NCBI GenBank assembly: GCA_021846725.1
Contig: JAJZWK010000099.1
Coordinates: forward strand, 1 to 5,031
Direction: 5' to 3'
From: Actinomycetes bacterium
GTDB taxonomy: Bacteria; Actinomycetota; Acidimicrobiia; Acidimicrobiales; JAMCPL01
Length of the DNA stretch: 5,031 bases
In this document: positions 4,036 through 5,031 of the stretch, one piece after another
How positions within the stretch are numbered: the stretch's first letter is position 1
Layout: each line of letters opens with the position of its first letter
Translations under genes and position numbers: made by a program
Notes under the pieces: model-generated
Told to the model about the DNA's origin: nothing
The model's database searches: none
The model's input: only the letters and a program-made list of their open reading frames with translations

Positions 4036-5031
4036 GCTGATAATGAAGCACCGAGCAGGCAAAATGGCAGCGATAGGATGCGTACTATCACTTTTTGCAG
4101 TTGTACTTGTTGTTGCACCAACCACTGCTCAGGCAGAGACATTGCCCATTCGAAACCAACTCGCCCCTATTGGTAGTACGGTAGCTTTACCTCACGATGC
4201 AATATTCAGCGGAGCGGTTCCGTCACATACCTTGTTACACATAGACGTAATAATGCATCCTAGAGATCCAAGTGCCCTGGCAGAGTTCGTAAAAAAGGTG
4301 TCTACACCTGGATCACCAGAATATCACCACTTCCTTGCAAAAGGTCAATTTGGGTCAATATTCGGACCTACCAATAGTCAGATCACCCAAGTACGCAATA
4401 CTCTTTCCTCAGAAGGTCTCACACTCGGCCCCACCAGCCAGAATGGGCTAATCATTCCGGTCACTGCAACAGCTCAGAAGATTGCCCAAAGCTTCCATAC
4501 CAAGCTTGTCCATTACCGTTTGCACTCAGGAAGGATAGCAATGGCCAATACAAGCGCCCCAATGCTTCCTGTATCTATCGCACCCATTGTACAAAATATC
4601 GTCGGGCTAAATACGGTCTATAGGCCAAAGCCAGCCCTGGAGACAGTACCGGGTACATCACCTCTAAAAACCAAAAAGGGCTCCATTCTGTCAAAGCTAT
4701 CTATCCTACATTTGGCTAAATCAAGTCAGCCGCTTCTCTATCCGGCCAATGACATATCAACTGGTTCGAGTACTGCCTATAGCTCAGATACTGCCACCAC
4801 GTCAGCTACACCCCATCTTGATACGCCATATCAAGAGTCTTTACCACAGACATCTACCCCACCATCACCCTGTTCTAGTGCAACCAGTACCGCTTCATCT
4901 TATGGCGCATACACTGCAAACCAAATTGCCTCTGCCTATGGTCTTACAAGTGCATACAACAAAGGAGACCTTGGAAATGGTGAGACCATAGCTCTCTACG
5001 AACTGGCACCATTCTCGTCAAGTGATATCAG
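4034..5031 (+). CDS. Secreted S53 (sedolisin/kumamolisin-type) protease precursor, N-terminal part
   Basis: The frame runs from ATG 4034 off the right edge (332 codons seen). Residues 1-34 form a signal peptide: basic start, hydrophobic core VLSLFAVVLVVA, and a likely cleavage after AQA before Glu35. About residues 42-195 are a pro-kumamolisin activation domain, recognised by SPEYHHFLAKGQFGSIFGPT (94-113) and the following helix and strand pattern to IVQNIVGLNTVYRP. Residues about 199-290 are a Ser/Thr/Pro-rich linker. From about 292, YTANQIASAYGL then GDLGNGETIALYEL marks the start of the subtilisin-like S53 catalytic domain. The Glu-Asp-Ser catalytic residues fall beyond the window, so activity cannot be judged. 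Family members are secreted acid endopeptidases that mature by removal of the prodomain at low pH. In-frame starts are ATG 4034 and ATG 4043; no strong ribosome binding site precedes either. The gene is independent of the men genes in function. Confidence 0.93.
   Translation, partial: MLIMKHRAGKMAAIGCVLSLFAVVLVVAPTTAQAETLPIRNQLAPIGSTVALPHDAIFSGAVPSHTLLHIDVIMHPRDPSALAEFVKKVSTPGSPEYHHFLAKGQFGSIFGPTNSQITQVRNTLSSEGLTLGPTSQNGLIIPVTATAQKIAQSFHTKLVHYRLHSGRIAMANTSAPMLPVSIAPIVQNIVGLNTVYRPKPALETVPGTSPLKTKKGSILSKLSILHLAKSSQPLLYPANDISTGSSTAYSSDTATTSATPHLDTPYQESLPQTSTPPSPCSSATSTASSYGAYTANQIASAYGLTSAYNKGDLGNGETIALYELAPFSSSDI
4628..4903 (+). other. Ser/Thr/Pro-rich linker between S53 prodomain and catalytic domain
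   Basis: About residues 199-290 are low in hydrophobic residues and rich in Ser, Thr and Pro, with a short basic patch LKTKKG (211-216) near the start and one cysteine (280). The autocatalytic cleavage that frees the mature enzyme would be expected in or just after this stretch. It is longer than the short linker of kumamolisin-type enzymes as I know them, and it belongs with the low-complexity insertions in MenD and MenH. Confidence 0.65.

Noticed and set aside
3765..4040. 91-codon frame on the plus strand after menH
   Set aside because: It is made of the noncoding repeats read through, has a GTG start without a ribosome binding site, overlaps the protease start and shows no family resemblance.
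4064..4084. Possible lipobox (cysteine at residue 16 of the protease signal peptide)
   Set aside because: The cysteine precedes the hydrophobic core instead of following it, and a clear AQA signal peptidase I site comes at residue 34.
4749..4991. 80-codon plus-strand frame, rich in His, Pro and Leu, within the protease gene
   Set aside because: It is an out-of-frame reading of the Ser/Thr/Pro linker; the S53 frame continues through it into catalytic domain sequence.

Overview
The window reads as moderate-GC bacterial DNA, most likely from an acidophilic actinobacterium of the Acidimicrobiia type (Acidithrix/Ferrithrix-like). This is an inference. It rests on menaquinone genes whose motifs look actinobacterial (MenD with APQTIDQ and DNGGGGIFSFLPQ), on a secreted S53 (sedolisin/kumamolisin) acid protease precursor, and on an intermediate base composition. 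The genus cannot be fixed from sequence alone.

Layout. (1) 1-357, plus strand: the C-terminal part of a protein I do not recognise, open to the left edge. (2) 358-421: a short convergent gap with a 12-bp tandem duplication and a GC-rich hairpin. (3) 422-2569, minus strand: menD, complete, about 130 residues longer than usual because of two low-complexity inserts. (4) 2570-2854: a 285-bp divergent intergenic region rich in inverted repeats. It holds a plausible menD promoter with an operator-like palindrome, and a hairpin ending in GAGAATGTCAA that resembles the right end of an IS200/IS605 element (equally, the 3' end of a TnpB-associated omegaRNA). (5) 2855-3760, plus strand: menH, complete, with a low-complexity insert containing a CACTAG hexamer tract. 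(6) 3761-4033: a noncoding stretch with two near-identical 29-31 bp repeats and a decayed third copy. (7) 4034 to the right edge, plus strand: the N-terminal part of a secreted S53 protease precursor (signal peptide, activation prodomain, Ser/Thr/Pro-rich linker, first residues of the catalytic domain).

menD and menH encode consecutive steps of classical menaquinone biosynthesis: isochorismate to SEPHCHC (MenD), then SEPHCHC to SHCHC plus pyruvate (MenH). Here they are transcribed divergently from one intergenic region. The protease is a separate export function suited to an acidic environment. No complete mobile element, CRISPR-Cas system, tRNA or rRNA is visible. The least ordinary features are the IS605-like end between menD and menH, the repeat pair downstream of menH, and the recurring low-complexity insertions in otherwise conserved enzymes.
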